In this document: positions 60,201 through 64,000 of the stretch, one piece after another
Position numbering within the stretch: position 1 is the stretch's first letter
How the letters are laid out: each line of letters starts with the position of its first letter
DNA from: Oikopleura dioica
Taxonomy: Eukaryota; Chordata; Appendicularia; Copelata; Oikopleuridae
Assembly: GCA_907165135.1 (NCBI GenBank)
Contig: OU015569.1
Coordinates: 2,294,001-2,358,000, forward strand
Direction of reading: 5' to 3'
DNA: 64,000 bases
Position numbers and translations under genes: made by a program
Notes under the pieces: generated by a model
What the model saw: only the letters and a program-made list of their open reading frames with translations
The model's database searches: none
What the model was told of the DNA's origin: nothing

Positions 60201-63200
60201 GTTTGGATTTACTGTCGAACAGCGTTTTGGGCATTGTTCCGGACTTTCTGAGAGAGTTGCATAGCGCATTACATATGAAAGTGGCTTGTCGCGCTCATCG
60301 GCAATCCACTGGTTGCAGCGAAATTCAATTTTGCTTTGCGAAGCGCGGAAATCTCCGTTCATCCCTTAGCGAGGCATTCTTTGCACGTTCTACTCGATTA
60401 AGAAATTCAAGAGAGTGCCCCTCTCCTAGGTTTTGAGTAATAAACTCGCAGCTGCCTCCGTCTGGCGGCTTGTTCGGATTGAGGATAAACGTGCCAGCAT
60501 TTCTATAGACGCCGCCTCGCTCGATCTGCAACGTAAAGCGGTAAAAGCGATTATCATCAAGTATTCCTTGTTTGATAATCAAGTACTGCGAAGAGTCACC
60601 AGTTGTCGAGGTCTCTTGGTTTATATCCACCTCTTCACAGTCATCATTAACAGGCGTCGAAGCTGGTTTACAATTTTCAAACTCGGTCTCGGACTGATGC
60701 ACCGTCCATTTGTACTTGTAGCTCGTCGAGTTCATGATACAGGAGACATCCTCCTCATTGATCACCAATGGCTGCGCAGTCAGGTGAACCATCGACGTCC
60801 GAGATACTCGCTTGTGGAAGTTGCTCTGGCAGGAATTGCACTTGATCTCGATATTAGGAGCGAGTTCTTCGCCGATCGACGGCCGGTGAAATTTCAGCAC
60901 TTGGCTGTCATATGCCTCGACAGGCTTGTGTGACGTCGTGAAGCTCACATTGAAGATATAGTTGAATCCTTCCATGAAGAAGTCGTTCCCTCGATTGATC
61001 TTGAGCTTTGCCTTGTTGTTGCATGTTTCCATCGCTTTTATTCAAGTTCAAAAAAAAGGATCAAGATAATGTGTCTTCGTACACAAACTCTAATTGAATG
61101 AGCAAGCTTGGTAAAGATGTCCATAGTTATCTTTTCAAGATATGGCTCGGTCAAAATGGCCGCTTGCCGGAATATTTTCTGGACCAAGTTATTCAACAAA
61201 TTTCTTGTAAAAGGTCACACTATTTAAAACTAGTGATACCCTGAGATTTGATAAAAACAAAGAAATAAACAATTATAAGTGAAAATTTGTTCGTTCCAGA
61301 TTCCGATTGGGTTTTCCTGGTATCTGAGAAAAATATTACTCCTGGAATCATCAAGATTCCAGAGTAGACCGCAGGCTACTTGGACAGCTGACAATTATGT
61401 TTGAACTCGGTGGCTGGTTGATTAGTTTCGAAGTCGGTGCGGCACACGTCCTGAATGACATCGTAAGCGTCAGCAATGAGATTATTGCAGGTCGTGGTCA
61501 GGTCTTCCACGAGAATCATCTCGGCGGTGGTGACTTGGCAGGACCAGGAATAGAGAATGCTCTGCTCGGAACAGTAGTCACTTGGGTTCGCGATCACGCA
61601 GTCAGGATCTTTCGGTCGGGTTAAGCGGGTCAAAACCACAGATCATGGTTTATTCAAAGTTTATCGACTCTATCTTTCTGAGAAGATTAACCCTGCCTAT
61701 TGAATTTGATGCATCGATAAAGAGCGGTTTCCGATCCAGCGTTGGACATCCCTTATTTTCAATTCTAACTGTTGCGCCACGTAAGTACGCCAACAATGGA
61801 CTGTCGGTGATGTTCAGTAAGTCGCCGTGCCAGCTTCCCACGATCTTTGGCTCCCCGGAGCAGTGGTCGTTTTCGAGATTTTGTGTGATGTTAAAGCTGT
61901 GGTCAGGGTTGGATGATTTCGTAACGACACTACTGGGTAGTACCGAAGAAAAAAATGATGACCAAATGATTTTAAACAAATCTATCAACTTAAGAGATAA
62001 AAGGGAAACTCAATTATATGGAAATATAAAATGCTGCCTGTTCGGGATGTTCGATATAATAATACATAGTTGGTATCAGCATCGATACGAAAATGACGGT
62101 ATCCATTAAATACCAGCTGTTATGATAAGAAATAAACTGTTAAATAAAGAACAAGTCATCTGTAAGAAAATTCTGTCTAAAAACCCTTTGCAAAAGCAGT
62201 ATTCTCCAGTGCGCAAGCTCCAATTTGGCAGTAACAGTCTGGCAATGCCCCTGTCAACATCTTTGACATCGATAATTTCGTCAGGGTCTGTGCCATCAGC
62301 ATAACCGCGGCACATGGGCAGCCAATCCGGATTTTGTGACCAGTCATCGGCGCTTTCCTTGGTTTCGTCGCAGGACGCGTTTACGTTTGTTGATTTATTC
62401 AATTGAGATTCTAGCGCTCCCCGGTGCGCCATGTCATCAAGCAGCGTTATAAAAACATCTCTCAAGGGGGCAAAAATTACCTAGGACTTTCTGAGATTGT
62501 TTACCCCGTCGAGAGTGGTAATTGCGACCAATTAAGAGACGCATATTTGCTGCATTCTCATAAACGCACGGGTGTAGCGAAAAATAACACTGTGAAAAAA
62601 TGACTTTGAAACCATTAGCTATGAACAGACGTCCCAGATTGAGAGCAGCTTACGTTGGGCCGCTTCTTCCACAAAGTCCAGCGCATGTTATCGAACTTGC
62701 ATGGGTTGATCTGAATTGGATCTTTCCGCGGGTTATCTTTTCGCAACCTAGCAGTTTACAAAATTCTCTATGACAATATAACCAAGGACACGTTGTACCT
62801 TGGTATTATTTGGATAAATTATTTGCCACGACAAAGTGTAAAACTAATCATCATAACAAGCTATTATTAATAGTTTTAAGTGTGAGCTGTTTAGAGGTCC
62901 CGTTTTAGCCACAAAGTGTGACTCTCGAGTGTTGCTGAGTCCCCTTTTCCAGTTATATAATAGACAAAGAAATTGTATTAAAAAAATAACCCTAACTTGG
63001 CTCGTCTGATTTTGCTTGCTATCGACTTGAACTTCGAGAAGGACTGAGCGTGAGCGGTAAATCGGACTGAGTGGAGTGTGTTCAAGCTTCGGCGGTTTAC
63101 AAGGCGGCTTAATGGTAAAGAAGTTCCATTGTTTGCCGTCTGGGATCGTATAGAGCCTGGCGGTGTTATTCGCTGTCGCCTTGATCGCATAATCGCTCTC

Positions 63201-64000
63201 GTACTGTGCTCGCCAGAAAAGAATCCCTTGATTGTCACTGTCGATGGATTAGCTTACTCAGAGTAAAGACGCCGTTTCCGCGTTTTATTAATCAATTATC
63301 GAGCTCACTTTTCGGAACTCACTTAAAGTGAATTCAAAAGAAAATCTTAAATTAAAAAAAAAACTGAGAAGTGATCAGATTGGCAATCCACTCCTGACCC
63401 TCGTGTCCGACCAGTTATTATCCGTTGTTCTGATGGAATAGGAGGTTTGTTTTCCATTTCCTTTCGCGTAGTTGACAGAAATCGCCACACAATCATTCGA
63501 GAATATAATATCCGTTTCAGTAGAATTAGAACTTGAAGATGGGTCAAGATTGACTGTCGAATTGATCGTACTACAAGTCCATGAAGGAGGCAGCAAACTA
63601 CAGAACTGTCAAAGAAACAGAATCAAGTTTCGGCCGATATATGAGCAGGAAGAAACTCGACTCAGTTAATTTCAAGGATTCAAAGGAAACCCGATAGATA
63701 GATAAAAGTTTAGTATGCAAGCAATTACTTCTTAGACCCAGGCCTGACAACAATTTGAGCTTCGCCTCCAGTGAACACTCAAAAGGGTTAAAAATTTTCG
63801 CTAACACATTTTAGTTAGAAAAAAAAATAATTAACCCGCGCTATCGGAGTGACGACATCTATTTCCACGGCAGTTGATACCTGACAACTCAACAAGCTAT
63901 TAAAAAAGCCTTTCTCGTCGCTGAGCGAGGCTTGAACGGAGATGGTATCGCCTGCTGTTATACCATCTATGTCAATGACCCTGTAAGCGACGTTCACTCA
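54260..64000 (-). CDS. PKD1: Polycystin-1-like receptor/channel, 5' part outside the window
   Basis: Read leftward; the 5' end is beyond the right edge. 64000-59541 holds exons of the REJ-type ectodomain (PLLAYLRGATVRI, PLFIDASNS, ILYSWSCQ, FILNPNKPPDGGSCEF). The main exon 59396-55173 has, in order: GPS-like region (NCTANHTTVFGGE near 58140), first membrane span, PLAT domain (FDYEITIKTGVGWGSGTTAN ... KIWHDNTGLDPPW, about 57960-57620), then ten more spans, 11 in all as in polycystin-1. Exons 55131-54995, 54945-54832, 54780-54590 and 54545-54260 add the cytosolic tail: KKRMRMWLGLQKQKKIRHHV, RFEGMITPLSR, and a coiled coil (LNDSIPRLEQQLDQFIDE). Intron 55132-55172 must be spliced; read through it, translation stops at 55114. 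Two ectodomain introns seem GA-AG. PKD1 versus PKD1L paralogue is not resolved. Confidence 0.88.

Overview
The window looks like genomic DNA of a very compact tunicate genome, most likely an appendicularian of the Oikopleura type. This is an inference. The sequence itself shows animal-only families (polycystin-1, TGF-beta receptor-like, synaptopodin-like, formin), introns mostly 40-60 nt long, genes a few hundred bases apart on both strands, genes nested in introns, one operon-like pair, and several non-canonical introns (five GC-AG, at least two apparent GA-AG). Such introns are a reported peculiarity of Oikopleura dioica. There is no bacterial or viral segment.

Layout. 0.2-3.1 kb: SMG6-type nonsense-mediated-decay nuclease (+) carrying an unexpected SGNH-esterase-like insert, with a tRNA-Glu gene in one intron. 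4.0-5.7 kb: type II phosphatidylinositol 4-kinase (+). 7.2-10.0 kb: receptor with a degenerate TGF-beta/activin receptor-type kinase domain (+). 10.5-11.1 kb: FAM136A-like protein (+). 12.2-16.1 kb: PPP2R3C (+), whose introns hold two minus-strand genes, one of them a small secreted protein. 16.2-18.0 kb: unrecognised protein with a one-base frame break. 18.2-20.4 kb: KDM4-type histone demethylase. 20.8-21.4 kb: SFT2 vesicle protein.

22.9-31.1 kb: Cappuccino/FMN-type formin (+); a large intron contains an 849-bp foldback transposon with 121-bp inverted ends and a 9-bp target duplication. 31.3-38.0 kb (minus): an unrecognised 185-aa protein, a very long charged protein with a C-terminal chromodomain, and just upstream of it an unrecognised nuclear-looking protein, the last two spaced like an operon. 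40.3-43.1 kb: unrecognised 12-exon gene (+). 44.1-46.1 kb: MGAT2 N-glycan transferase (minus). 47.2-47.9 kb: small coiled-coil protein (+). 49.2-53.9 kb: synaptopodin-like actin/Z-disc adaptor (+). 54.3 kb to the right edge: polycystin-1-like receptor/channel (minus), 5' end outside the window.

No common pathway ties the genes together. Actin/cytoskeleton (formin, synaptopodin-like), membrane traffic and lipid signalling (PI4K2, SFT2, MGAT2), chromatin (KDM4, chromodomain protein) and mRNA decay (SMG6) are all represented. Exon chains were built by hand from splice signals and reading phase. Where I say phases are consistent, the exon lengths add up to an open frame.
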